From assembly GCF_003369915.1 (NCBI RefSeq), contig NC_046675.1, forward strand, positions 3,472,001-3,536,000: a DNA stretch of 64,000 nucleotides, read 5' to 3'. This document shows positions 10,501 through 23,684 of this stretch, in pieces. The stretch's first letter is position 1; every line of letters starts with the position of its first letter. The position numbers and the translations under genes were made by a program. The DNA is from Drosophila miranda. Lineage: Eukaryota; Arthropoda; Insecta; Diptera; Drosophilidae. A model generated the notes under the pieces. That model was not told the DNA's origin. It saw only the letters and a program-made list of their open reading frames with translations, and did not search any database.

Positions 10501-12733
10501 GCTCTAACGTAGGAACCTAAAAATAGATGTCCCACACGCCCTGTGTGTACCCCCTATAGGTGGGATATACATATGTATGGACATAATTATTTTGCATTCA
10601 CCGTGCATTCATTCATAGCGATCGAAAGTAGAAGGCAGAGGGAGGAGGGCTGGCGAAGGCCCCAGTCGGGTCATGGGGAAAACCCCACATTTGATATCTT
10701 GAAGAGCAGACACTTCCAGATAAAAAAGTGACGAGTATCTTGGGGCGGGCTCTGGCACGGCAGGGTCGCGTGCTGAATGGCGAAATGGACTTCCGCTGCG
10801 GTTTTCCTTGCATTTTCTATTTTCTATTTAATTTTCCGCTGCGCACACTGCCATACTGCCACACTGTCGTGGCCATTATCGGTAACGCCATCCGCTCGCA
10901 TTGAAATTGATTGCATTTACTACCTTTATTGCTTTCTTGCCTTCTTGTGTGGCATGGCAATGAAAGTGTGCCGCCAGCTGTGGGGTCTTTCGGGGTTGGT
11001 CGATGATTGTCTAAGGCGATACGACTGCTGGACGGGACGCTTACGTTGTGTTGGGTAAGCGGCACGTGGATAGCTGCTCAGCCACGCTTCTCAATGGGCA
11101 AGCCGTGACATTCAAATCATTTAAAGCATTCAAGTGCCCGAGAGTCGGTTATTTATGGCAGGTGTTCCATATATGTGTGTAGGTGTGCCATAAACACACG
11201 GCCATTACCCGTACTTTAAGATTGCCAGCTAGCGGTGATACTTGTATTTCCAAGAACTCGTAAAACAATTGACGATTAAGTGGAGGTTCCGCTGGCCATT
11301 CCCACGCCAGCTAATCGTGCTTATTTTCTCCTTTGTTGTATTTTCCAGGCATTGAGGAGGTGCCTGTCAAGTCTGTGGTCAATCGCGTGGGCCACCAGCT
11401 GAAAAAGGCCCTGTCCGAGAAGGGTATGGCTCTGCTGGTCAACCATGGCATATCCGACGAGAAGGTAAGCGACGCGACGCCATCATACATCAGCGAATAT
11501 CGAGCTCTAATTATTGTCTGCTTTCAGCTTAAGACTGCCTGGGATCATTTGGATGATTTTGTGGACCTACCGCCGGACGTCAAGCAGCACTACATCCGCA
11601 CAGATGGCGACAAGCATGGCTATGTGAGTCGCGGCCAGGATCGGTACGCCGGGAAGCCCGGTGCCCCCGAGCTGCGTCATGCATTCAACATTTGCACACT
11701 GAATGCCAAGAATCTGCCAGAAGAGCCGCTGCCCGGATTCGCGGACCACATCAGCACACTGGCCACGGACTTCAAGGCGCTGGCCAGCTTCATTCTGCAG
11801 TCGCTGGCCGTCTCCCTGGACATTCCGTCCACGTTCTTCCTCGAAAAGCACTCACACATGCTGTCCGGCGACCACGACAACATGACCTCCCTGCGAATGC
11901 TCTACTACCCCCCGATCGTGGACGACGAGCCCGGCCAGAACGACTCCATCAGGGGTCGCTGCCTCTACAGCTACCAGCGCTGTCTGTCCAACCAGCCGGA
12001 CTTCCGTCCCGAGAACAATCCCCGCGACGAAGCGGAGCTCAATGAGCTGGACGGGCCCAATGGCCAGGTCTTCGAGCACAAGCTTGGAAACGGAGCTGTC
12101 ATCACCTGCCCACCACATGTGGACTACGGCACGTTTACTCTGCTGGCCCAGGACTCGGAGGGTGGCCTGGAGGTGAAGCTACCCGGCAGTGAAAAATGGC
12201 ATCGCGTTGGCCATTTGCCCGGCTCCATTCTGGTCAACTGCGGCCAAATCCTGAACACTTGGACCCAGGATCGCTATCCCGCCTTGGTGAGCCTTGCCCA
12301 ACCGATGGACTAAATAAATGTTCGCAGCTAATGTGGATTTTGATCTATTTTGAATGCAGCAACACCGCGTCGTTGTGCCTGAACAGGAGTCGGTACGGTC
12401 TCGGGGCAGGCACTCTATTGCCCTCTTCTGCCATCCGGATAACATAACCATGATATCGCCCAGCGATCTGCCCAATCCAGATGCCGCCCAGGACGTGTGT
12501 CTCAAGCAGCGCAAGAAGTCCTTCAAGGCGGCGAAAGAAAGGTGAGCGATTCGATTCAATTCAAATCAATTTCCTGTACTAATATTATTTTCCCCTGTTT
12601 TGCTTTTTTCTGTTTCGCTGCTTGGCTTATCGTCGGACGAATGATGGGCCGTAAATTTCTTAGAGTCTACAATGCATATCAGTTAATACAAAAAAAGTTT
12701 AGAGATACGTATAGCAATAACAATCACTCATAA
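7533..12733 (+). CDS. 2-oxoglutarate/Fe(II)-dependent oxygenase, IPNS-like family, paralogue B
   Basis: Exons 7533-7617, 11349-11464, 11528-12286, 12360-12541 and 12664-12733 give 403 residues. The start ATG follows CAAA and gives the DDKLDTLLSR N-terminus shared with paralogue A. It has the DIOX_N signature PIIDLAHC...ALLVNHGI. The active site is H264xD266 (PHVDYGTF), H322 (QHRV) and R337-x-S339 (GRHSIALFCHPD). All donors are strong. Relative to paralogue A it has a 3.7 kb first intron and about 50 additional residues before HxD, containing RCLYSYQRCL and an acidic EAELNELDG stretch. Intron 11465-11527 is 63 nt and stop-free in frame. Likely a cytosolic oxidase of small molecules; substrate unknown. 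Resembles D. melanogaster CG33093/CG33099-type genes (tentative). Confidence 0.92.
7618..11348 (+). other. First intron of oxygenase B
   Basis: A 3.7 kb intron beginning GTGAGT and ending TTTTCCAG. The six-frame translations inside are short and unrelated to known proteins. It contains a (CAT)n tract near 10225-10250. No nested gene is supported. Confidence 0.75.
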
Positions 12734-12957
12734 CGAGGGGCACCACACGGCCTCTGCCCCACCTGTCGCATCTCTACCTGAGCAGAAATGAAGATCTTCG
12801 TGTGGATGGGTGTAACGAGTAGAGTGAAAAGAATGAAAGAGCACAACACAATTGATGTTTTGAACCTTTTTATTATTATTACTTTATTCCATACGATTGT
12901 AATTGCTTCATTTCTTGAATGTACTCGTACACGGGTACACCACATACAATACATACA

Positions 12958-12988
<31 letters not shown>

Positions 12989-15982
12989 GTACATGCATAT
13001 CATTTCCCTTTGTATAATAAATATATATATAATATAATATAGTTTCCACTGACAAAACGCTTGTTAACATTTACCAAAGTCGAGAGAGCGCGAGAGAGAG
13101 TTTGTCTCTCGGTTCTCTCGCTTGTGAAACTTGGAAGGTATCTCAGCTCCGATTCCGAAAATTGACCCACAATCGACAATCGCAGCCACCAACAGATTTG
13201 TATATACTCGTATTTTCCACAAATTAATTAACATTCTGATGTTCGTACCCGTTTGCTACCACGTTTCCTCGACGTACAATAATATTTGTATTACATATTT
13301 AACGGGCCACAGGGCCACAGAGTTACGTATAATTCTACAAGTTTGCACATTTATTGGTAATTACTTATTGCAATAATGTGGTCTGCCGTTCTCCGGTTTT
13401 AATGCTTTCCCACCACATATTGTACACATCAATAATACACACGGATACGAGTATTTTTAACAATTATTTTACCATTATTATTATTGCTCACAATTTGTAA
13501 TTTCATTACAAAATATTGTAAGCTTTAGCTCAACGTTTCTCTTGGACATTTATTTGATAGCGATTCTGTTTTGGCTTCTTGTTTATTCTTTATTTATTAT
13601 TTTGTGTGACATCTATTGGCTACACACAAGATACACACGATAGATTTAGGGATTCAATCTTCTACACACACAGATCTACATACATATATACAATTACAGA
13701 CACGGTCAAAGCTTAGGTAAATTGTATTTCAAATAGCCGCACGCATTGTCATAAAGGTACAATAAAATGTAGAAACGAAATGAATCAGTCAGTAACGTTA
13801 GGATAGAGGCGCTGGAGCAAAGTCATGCATTGTCCACATGAGATATCATATCTCTTCGTTTGGGATGTGCGAAACTTATCTGGGACTGGATCACGGAATG
13901 AGTCGACTAGCAGCTATCATCATTTAGTTATTTAATTTTCTCCTCCAGCGTTTGCTTAATTTATTTATTTATAACGAAAAGTCACATGCCTCCTACCGTC
14001 AGTTGACATGCCAATTTGTTGTTCAACTAAATCGTATAGCTACATATTGTTTATGACGCTTTTTGCCGTTCGAAGCAGTTGATTAACCAACTGCCCGACA
14101 CGTGTGCCGTACACCTGGTGATACCCTAAGATTGCTTCCTATTTTAGGCTCACTTTTTTGTATATTTATTTAATCAGGTATACTCGTATGTTTTGTATTT
14201 CCTCAACGGATGCAATGCTTTTCTCAGGACAATGCACCTGGAAATCTTTCGGGCTGGCATTTACACGACATCGCAATCAGGCACGTGAGTCAACAACAGT
14301 AGCAATGCGGCAATGAAATAATTAAAACTCTTTTGGCTGAGAGTATCCCCCAGTCGTTCTATCCCTGCCCGCCCCTTCGTTTGCTCATTTAACATTAATT
14401 TAGCTAACAATATTTGGCTACATTTCGAATGTTATCGGCGTTGCTGACGGCAAACTTATGCCGTGGCGTTCTTCAGTTTAAACAAAAAGCGCCGAAAGTT
14501 AAATAAAGCAAATATTGACAAGACTGCCGTACGGGCGGACGGGCAGACGGGCAGACACGGAGGGAAAGGAAAATACTACCTATAATATACCCCGTAGTCA
14601 TTCCGAATCCGAAAGAGAGGGCCGGACGGTTGCCAATTTGTCGACAGCAGTGAGCTCTTAAGCCGGCGCTTTAAATAATGACTTTGAATCGCAGGAAAAA
14701 AGTGAGCGTTTGCTTGTATTCGTATTTGGAACGATTTAATATTTTAGACAAACAATTCCAGCCAATTTCTTGTTTGTTCTATGCTGAACCCCGCTGAACT
14801 CCCTTTGATTTATGGGGACGACGAGCGACGAGCGACGGCGAACGGCGATGACAAATTCGGGTTGGGCGTGTGGCTCAGGGGCGTGGCAGTTACAGTTGTG
14901 GCCGAAAGCGAGAGTAAACCTGGCCCAGAATGAGCGATAAGTGTATTGTGTGTGCTTTCAGTAAGATTGTCTAGGCAACAGAACAACGGCTGGCATGGGG
15001 GGCTAGAGAGGTCTACAGAACAGTTCTATGAATGTCAATTGCATCTACATACAATACCTTGTATCTCGTATCTTGTATCGACAGTTGCATCAGCAGGTAA
15101 AGGTAAAGATAAAGGTAGAGGTAAAGGTAGCTATAGTTCATATGAGTATACTCCTTATTTATGTGGCTTTGCACTACATACAACATTTGTGAGAGACTTG
15201 AAGTCCGGCAGCTACTAGGTACTAACGACAGAGCAGAGCAGAGTGGCTAATAGACCCCATGGATATGATTATGTTAGTTTTGCTCAGGGCTCTCTCTATA
15301 TATGCATATTTGAATGATTATAGTATGTGGTTATATAGCATATGACACTCATCTATATAGTATGTATGTTTCTTTGGTTTTAGTTCTATGAACAAGATCA
15401 TTCGAATGTATAACGAAAAGGAGTTCAAAACAGTTCAAAACTAAATCATTTCTTTGAGAAATATCAAATTAAATTCAAGTTCTAACCAAATATTTGCTTT
15501 ACTTTCATTCAAGCCTAAAATTGTCTTTTTTTATGTTTTTTACTGTAATTGCATTCCTTTTCCACATCCTCATATTTTCTATAGGTAAACAACTAGCTCT
15601 ATATATACGTATATCAAACATACAATATCATATTTTACATATACTCGTATATTCACTTGTGTTTCTCTAAATGTCAACTGAATGCTTACTGAATGCTTTA
15701 TGGAATTCCTTGCTCGTTTTCATGTCGAAATATTTCTATCTTTATTTCCTGGTGATTTTTTTGCTGTTGCACCCTTTGAAGGCTGACTTTTTATCTGTGG
15801 GATTGTCGTTTTGTTCTTGTTGTAGCTTTTGTTTAAATTCTGGAAATTCCTGTCGATGCAGTGTGTGTGGGAATTTGTGATTAATTTTTCAATCTGGCAA
15901 TAGCTTTGCACCTAGAGACAACTACACAATCATATATGTACACACACTACGCACACAGAGGCGGAGGAGCATTCCAGGGAGA
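12734..15982. other. Convergent intergenic region between oxygenase B and Octbeta1R
   Basis: The two genes end toward each other across 3.2 kb. An AATAAA at 13016-13021 could end the oxygenase B transcript. The right part probably includes the long 3' UTR of Octbeta1R, as is common for neuronal fly genes. No coding region is seen. Confidence 0.5.
12949..12986 (+). repeat. (ATAC)n microsatellite
   Basis: About nine uninterrupted ATAC units, ending in ATATGT, located about 215 bases after the oxygenase B stop codon. Confidence 0.95.
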
Positions 15983-18900
15983 CTAGTTGGTGTAGAGAGG
16001 ATGCAACTGCTGCTGGGCATCCGTGGTGGGTGTCACATTGACGGCGTACTGGCGGGCTCGCATTACACCCATGTGTATCTCCGAGGAGGCCGTTGAGTTC
16101 ATACAGTTGGGCATTTCGGCCGATCCCGAGCCGACCCTGGCTCCGTTGGTCCCCCTCCTGCTGGGGCCGCCAAAGTCCAGATCCCGGCCGCCCCTCCGGT
16201 GGCTGGGGCGACAATCGATGAACGCATAGGAGCAGCAGCTCTATGGGGAAGAGAAAAGCAGAGACACATACGCACAAGTCCGCAATGAGATTGGTGAAGG
16301 AGCAGTCCCTGGAACTCTGGCCAGGGCATAGTCCTCAGATATAGTATGTGTATTAGATGTGTTATAAGTTAATAGAGCTGCCACAGAGACGTGGCTTACT
16401 ACTTTGGACGAGTATATGTAGTAACAGTACTTAAAGGTTAAGCATAGGCAAACGACGTTGGGGACGGGACTAGACGGGACACGACGAGAGGCACGAACGA
16501 GCAGGCGGGCGACAGTCGACAGGGGTGGCAGAGGCAGGGGCAGAGAGCAAGCGGATAGATGAAGACTTTGTGAGCGAGTGGTGGCGGCGGCACATGTCTG
16601 TGACAATTTGGTTTTACACAAAAAACAAAGAAAAACCCAAAAATGGCGAAAAAGGACAAACAAAAATACACAGAAAAAATGCTAAACTCAAAATGAAAGA
16701 CAACATTCGGGAGGCGAAACAGTTGATACCCTTGCAGATTCGTTATATGGGTTCTTCTGTGGATCTAATTGGTTTTGGTTGGCATTAGTTCGAATTTCAG
16801 AAAGTGAGAAGAGAGTTGCAGGACTGCAGATTGACTGCAGATTAAGATAGATCTGTGCAGGAAAAGCATAGATGATCATTGATCATATACATGAAACATA
16901 CAGACGGACATGACTATATCGAGTCGACCATGAAATATGATCAAGAATCATAAACATATATCTACATACTCAGTAGAAACCAAAACGATGATTACCAAAT
17001 CATAATGCCCTTAGAATTTGAAGGGTATAAAAATGCTAAACAAAGTGAAAGACCGGATATTCGTAGAAAAAAGGGATCCCATGACCATAGTCCTGTGTGT
17101 GTTTGTGTGCGACCCTTTGGGTAACTGTGTGGGTGCATGTGCGTGTGTTTGTGTCAAAGTGTGGCACAAAAGGGGACAAGGAATAAAAAAGAGCCAGGAT
17201 AAATAACATTTCATCATCAGACATTTGTGTTTCATACATTTTTGTGTGTGTGTGGAAGGTGTTGTTGTTGTTGCGGCTGCTGGTGGCGGGCAAGTGAGTG
17301 TGTGAGAGGTTGTTAGTGTGTTAGTGTGCATACTCATACATATACAAGTGGAGAAGAGCTTTTGCTTTTAATTTAAATATTACATTTTATGCTTTATATT
17401 GCATACTCGGGCGCGTTTAGCTTTTGTCGGGCATGAGGCAACGAATCAGCAAAGAAAGCCCCAGCTGTGCATGGAAGAAATACAGAGAGAGAGAGATAGA
17501 GAGAAAGGTAAGCAAGATGTTGAGCGATTAGAGAGCTAAAGCGTTAGACCGACTCCAGGCAGAACCCCGGAGCCAGGAGCTGGCTTTCGATATGAAGGAG
17601 CGAGAGTATGTCAAAGGCAGTCAAAAGCAGGCAAAGAGGCAGACAGAGCACGTGCAGAGATTGTTCTTCAGGCAAAAATGTAATAGAATTTGATGAGATT
17701 TTCTTTCAAGCAGCCATAGCAATATCTAATAAGTACGCTACTCTTTCTACGCTTCCAAGTCGAGCTACTTGGCTTACTACTTATGGGCCAATGTGGCTGC
17801 AGGAGATACAATAGGTACTCGTAGCTACCAAAATGTGCGCCCCTATGGCGGTGGCTCTTCTCGATGTGGCTGTTGTACTTCTCACTCGCATTCGCATTCT
17901 CATTCTCGTGGCCGTGGCCGTGTGGCTGTCCCCGTCCTTGGTCGTTGCAGCAGTCGCTGGAGCTCTTAACTAAGTCTAGGACGGGTGTGCAGAGAATTCA
18001 GTGGTAATGGTGGGGCCGAATCAATAGCGGAATTGAACTGAATATAACTCAATGTCGGAAACAGGTAAAAATTACTCAATAGATGGCCCCCACGCCCAAC
18101 CCCAACCCCATCCCCACCACGCACCCGTACTCACCTTGAGCGTCTTCTTGAAGGCAGCCCTGAAATCGCGATTGAAGTATGCATAGATAATGGGGTTCAA
18201 TGCCGAGTTGAAGTAGCCGATCCAAAAGAGGATGCCCACCACGACACGCGGAGTAATGCAGCTATCGCAGAGGGACGAGACGATGTACCTGTCCGCGAAA
18301 AATGGAGAAAATGGAGAGATTACATGATTATTGGGAACTGTATCAAGTGTACTGTACGCACCATAGGAAGAAGGGCAGCCAGCAGAGGAGGAACGCGCTC
18401 ATTATGATGCCCAGAGTGCGGGCCGCCTTTCGCTCCCTCCGCATCGTCGTTATGGTCGATTGCTCCACCTGAATGCTCGGCCGGGGCTTGGGTATCTGGC
18501 TAATCTGCAGATGCTTCTCCAGGAGGAGGGCCGCCACTTTGGACCTGGCTCGCACAAGTAATTAGCGTTAATTGCCGCTGGGCAAATGAATTGGCCACTT
18601 GGCCAATGTTGGCAATGTTCGGTTACCTGTATACGAGACGCTCCTGCCGGTCGGCCTCCTGGTAAATGCGGTAATACATCGACAGCATCACGATTCCCGG
18701 TATCCAGAAGCTCATCGACGAACTGACAATGGCATACGCCTTGTTCACTTTAAATTCGCATATCTGGCAAATTGGTAGAGCAGAGTAGAGCAGAGAAGGG
18801 CAAGTCAGAGAGCCAACTCAATTAGAGCCCGTTTCGAATGTCAACAAATCAAAATGGCTGTAGACGTGGTCGGGTACCACATCACCCGCGATCCAGTAAT

Positions 18901-21900
18901 GGAATGTAATGCAACTTGCGGCTGCTCAACGTTGCGTATGCGTAATGCGATTATTGCAATGCCAAGTGCGGCAATAAAAACTCAATTACAGCGTGCATTA
19001 CGGCGCTGCCAGGAAGGACAAAAGGCCAGCCAGAAGACATCTAATCAGATTTATGGCAAGGACGAAGTTCCACCCGTCCGACAGACACCATGTTCCTGCC
19101 TTCTTGTTATTAGCATAAACAAGTAAAACTAATTAAAGCCCAACTCGAATGCTAATGTATGCAAAGGCCTTTCATTGGGGAGCTTCGGCAGGCGGGCAGG
19201 CAGAGAAGGAGGCATGACAGGTGAGGCACAGAACAGACAGAACAGACAGAAACAGGCAGGAACAGGACGCGAAAATTATGCACAGCCTGTGCCAAAGTCA
19301 TACCCAATGCAAAGCTCAAATAGAATTATGTACATTTATTTCTCCATCAGCATTTTTATTGCGCAATGAGACCTGGAGGACGAGTAGCTAACGGAGGATT
19401 GGGGATTGGGCTGCATCGGCACCCTCAGAAGTTGGCAAATATTTGGACTGGGCCGGGCCGAGTGTCGAAGCATGTGGTAGGTAGGATAAAACCAATAAAA
19501 TGGAGTAATAAATATGCTACCTGTCGGCTGAGCGCCTGAAAGGCGTAAAACTGCTTCGGCCACAGAGAAACATAAATCAATTTCCGTTGAGACGGATACA
19601 GGGCCCGGGGCTAGGATCTGTCTATGGTGTTTGTGCGCGCACACGCTCGTGTGATGTGATGCAAAATGCATGCAAAGTCGATACCGCACACAGACACTGA
19701 ATTAGAATTTTCTATTAGTTTGATGTGCTAGAAAATTGAATAAATAATGCACAGAGCAGTCCGGGGTAGGGCAGGGCACAGCAGGAAAGGGCACGGTAAA
19801 TTGAACTTCAAACCAATCTGTAACCCATATCAAATTGAATGAACTTAGAAAGTGGTTTCCCACATTGATTCACCTACTTAATTGGCTTCTTCCATTTACA
19901 GTGTGCAGACTGCAATCAAATTCATTATAGCCCCCTCTTAAAGTGCTCTACTCACATGAGGATTCGACTTGAGATACTTCCAGTTCTCGCTCGTTGTGTA
20001 CCAGCCCGAGCAGATGGGCAGAAAGGAGAGCAGCGCCGGCGACAGCCAGACCATCAGGAGCATGTAGCCGACCCGCCGATGCGTCATAATGAGCGGATAG
20101 TCCAGTGGCTGGACAATGGCATAGTACCTGGATGGAAACTTGAATTAGATTCCTATTCCTTTTAATGTGCGAAACTCTGGATCACTCACCTGTCCACCGA
20201 TATGCAGCAGAGGTGCATTATGCTGGCCGTGGAGAAGTAGACATCAAAGCTGTTCCACATGTCGCACATGATGGAGCCGAACATCCATTTGCCCGATATC
20301 ATAACGGAGGCATTAAATGTCATCGCACAGAGGGCCACCAGCATGTCGGCCACGGCCAGTGAAACCACAAAGTAGTTGGTAATGATGCTGCAAAAATGAA
20401 AGAAAGCGTAAAACCAACGACCAGACGGAGAGACGCACGAGACTAGGCGAAAGGCGAAAGGCGGAAGGACACACACGGAAGCCACTCTTCTCGAAGACTG
20501 CTCCTCAAACTGCTCTCAAATTGAATTTGAGCATTAAGCTTTCAGCTCTCAGTGGCACTCAGCTCTTAGTGCTAATCGTCTCCTCAGACTTGGGGCTCTA
20601 AAGTTGAAAACTTTGACGCACATCCACACCCGCACCATCGTGGCACTCACATTGCTTATTCGCCGCGTGTGACCGCCAGTGAATGTGGCTTGGCGTGGCG
20701 CTTCTCAGAGTGGATTTCATTGTTTAATGGGTTAATTAATAATTAGCTTAACGCCGCCACAACTTCCACCGACAATCAGCAGCATTGCGTGGCACCGCAA
20801 AATGTTAAGTCAATTATGTGCACGCGGCGTATACGCAACATGGCGGATGGCAAATACGTTTATCGGCGAGGGCCGTCCGAACAGATTTCCAGCACACACA
20901 ACCCACTTACAGCCAAGAGTGAATCATACTTTTCCAATGAATCTTTGACGAAGGAAAATAAAGAAAAACCAGACTGAAATAATTTAATATGAATGACGGA
21001 GGGCGAACTTTCGTGCATTCGTACTCACACCAAGGCCAGAAGTGAAATTCAAGCCGAGTCGTTGCTTGACACTGTCTTTGACCTATATCGTCTATCAATA
21101 TCTAAATCTAGACTGGCTAACTATGGGTCTCGTCTTCCTTCAGCTACAGTGTACGTTTCGCCCGGACATTGAACTGCCGCCCACAAACCTAATTAAGAGT
21201 ACAGAGCCGCAAAAGGGAGTCAACCGACCGGTTGAGGGCGAGCTTTAACCACCGCAAAGTCCTGTACAAAGCGCACAACAGCCGCATCAAAGGGAGAATG
21301 AAAATGTTATTGAGGCGTTGCTCGAAAGCCGATTAAATAGTGGGTGGACGTACAATACAAGAGGAGGTCAGACACAGAACGAGGAGGAGGAGGAAGAGAA
21401 GGAGGAGAAGGAGGAGATTGGGTTGAGGATGGTTGATAGGTGTCAAGTTTGATTACAATTATGAGTTGGCAGTTTTTGTGCCGTCCGTCGATGGAAGTGC
21501 CAGTGGCATGGCAGCTAATAGGAAAAGAAAGAGGAAGTGGAGGAAAACAGGAAACTGACCTTGCCCGCGTGGCCATGAAGGAAGTTGCTCTTTAATTTGT
21601 CACTTTATTTATTGATTGCTGAATGTCAGGGAATCCTGTTCGGTTTATAATGGAGGTTTATCGTGTAACTGTCCATCTCTCATGGGATATGTCTATCCCC
21701 ATGCGAGGCCATGTGCGTAGACGAGTACAACATATTTCAGAAGATGGAGGAGGCCTAAGTGGGAATACATGTTGTTTCGTAATTAAGTCTAATTTGCCGT
21801 GATGATTTAAACTGTGTACCGAGGCATAAAAGGTGAAAATGGTGCGGAAAACGCACATGACAATGAGCACAATAATGGAGGGGCAAAAAGATGAAGACGA

Positions 21901-23684
21901 AAGCGAAAGCGAGGGCGAGGGCGAGGACGAAGGTGAAGGTGAAGGAAAGGAGGACCCACAAACCGTCGAGATAAAAATGGCAACATGAAATACTCGTAGA
22001 CGCAGTCAGGGTCAGGTCCCAAATTGCCTGTCCCTGGCAGGCTAAATGAGCCTCTGTCTCGGTCTTGGTCTCGGTCTCAGCCTCAGCCTCATAGAGAGAG
22101 ACACACACAAATGTCAGGTGTGTGTGCCATGTCACCAAGGCATTGCCAAGAGGCAAAGGCAAAGGCAATGGCAATGGCAACGTTTTCTTGAGTCTGCTTT
22201 AATAGTCTTCTGCCTTGACATTGAACGTACCGGGGGTTAGGTTACAGCATTGTCGCCTCGAAGCCCCTCCTCCTCCTCCTTCTCCTCCTCTGGCCAGCCT
22301 ATCCTTATTGTCTGAGTGTTTTATGTTTGGTTGTTTAAATGCCAGCGATGTTGGGCTTATGAATTTGCGGCTAAAACACGTACAGAATGACGAAGCCCAA
22401 GGCGCACCACCTGGAAAAGCGACCCCCAACAGGCATATCTCATGTGGAGGCGGCGCTCAATTCATAAATTTGACAAATTATATGGCCGCACATAAAGTAA
22501 ATGGCAATAGCAATGGCAATGGCGTCCCCTTAAGTAGGCAGCCATATTTTTATGCTCGCTGTTTATTAACATTTCTAATGTAATTACGCCCGTATCCGTA
22601 TCTAGGTATTTGACTCTGTCGCTGGGCAAAGGAATCAACCAGCCACGCCCCATCCATCGCCTAGCAAAATCCAATGTACGAGTACAAGACGAGTTCTGTT
22701 CGCCTGACACGCAAAAATGGTTGGAAAAATATGATAAATGATGACAAATTAATGGCCACACCAAAACGAGGCGAACCCCATCGCGGTCAACATCGCAAAC
22801 GAAGCAGCACTCGGCAGGAAGGTGCGAAATACGAGCCAAGGACAGAGGCCATGTCCTTGACAACTATATCTGACAATGTCACATCGGGTAGTCCGCACAA
22901 TTCAACAACAACAGAAGTGAAAGAATCAAGACAGAACTGAAGGAAAGGAAATACGCTTACAATAAATTCATCATTCAGAACTTGTCACTTGAATAAAGCT
23001 CTCACCAAATAAAATATATATATTTACTCGAGAGCAATCGAAGAGAATTTAATGAAATTGAAACCCAGTCGATTAACATGGACCACTTGATACTCGAGCA
23101 ATAAATTAATGAGAAGGCGACAAACAAGCGGTCGGTCAGACATATGTACTTGCATACAAGCACACATACACAACCACAATGCGGACAGAGGACAACAGCA
23201 GTGAAAGGACTCACCGCAATTTCCGGTGGCGCATAACGGACACAATCACCAGCATGTTGCCCAGGATGGCGGCCAGTATGATGAAACCAATAATGAAACA
23301 CTTGACGAAGACGAATGTCAGATGTGTGCTGCCCTCGGCATCGTCGTCGGCAGCGGCGGCACTGGCATTGATGTCCTGTCCTCGGCCAGACACAACGTCT
23401 TCGATGGTGACCGAGCTGCTGCTGATGCTGCTGCCGCTGCCGCCGCTTCCTGAACTCCCAGCACCGTCGTCCACGAGACCGTCGGCAATGAAATTCAAAT
23501 ATCGGGCATGTGATGCCGAAGCCTCCAGCAATGGCATCGGTACGGTGAATGGCTCCAACTGCAACTGGAACTGTGACTCCTTTGTCCTACTGATGGCGTT
23601 ACTGCTGCTGCTGCTAAAGCTCCCCTCGAGAATTGTCCTGGCCGTGCTGGCTGCCGTGGATGTAAGTCTTTGTAAGAGCGTCAT
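15983..23684 (-). CDS. Octbeta1R: Octopamine beta-1 receptor (class A GPCR)
   Basis: Seven coding exons on the minus strand: 23684-23215, 20387-20190, 20127-19956, 18763-18627, 18544-18362, 18288-18135 and 16240-15983, giving 523 residues. The N-terminus is long, Ser-rich and carries an NAS glycosylation site. TM1 has ILGNMLV. TM3 has the amine-binding Asp ([11 protein letters not shown]) and DRY. TM5 has the serine cluster [11 protein letters not shown]6 has CWLPFFLWY and TM7 NPIIYAYFN. The short third loop ([20 protein letters not shown]) and the tail ending [10 protein letters not shown] match Octbeta1R as I remember it and differ from the long-loop Octbeta2R. It couples octopamine to cAMP at neuronal plasma membranes. 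The start is the first in-frame ATG (MTLLQRL). Introns of 1.9, 1.2 and 2.8 kb hold no other gene. Confidence 0.95.
20388..23214 (-). other. Intron 1 (coding) of Octbeta1R
   Basis: A 2.8 kb intron separating the N-terminal/TM1 exon from the TM2 exon. Purine-rich GAGGA and GAAGGTGAAGG tracts (about 21380-21420 and 21890-21960) produce low-complexity open frames on both strands, but nothing gene-like. Confidence 0.7.
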
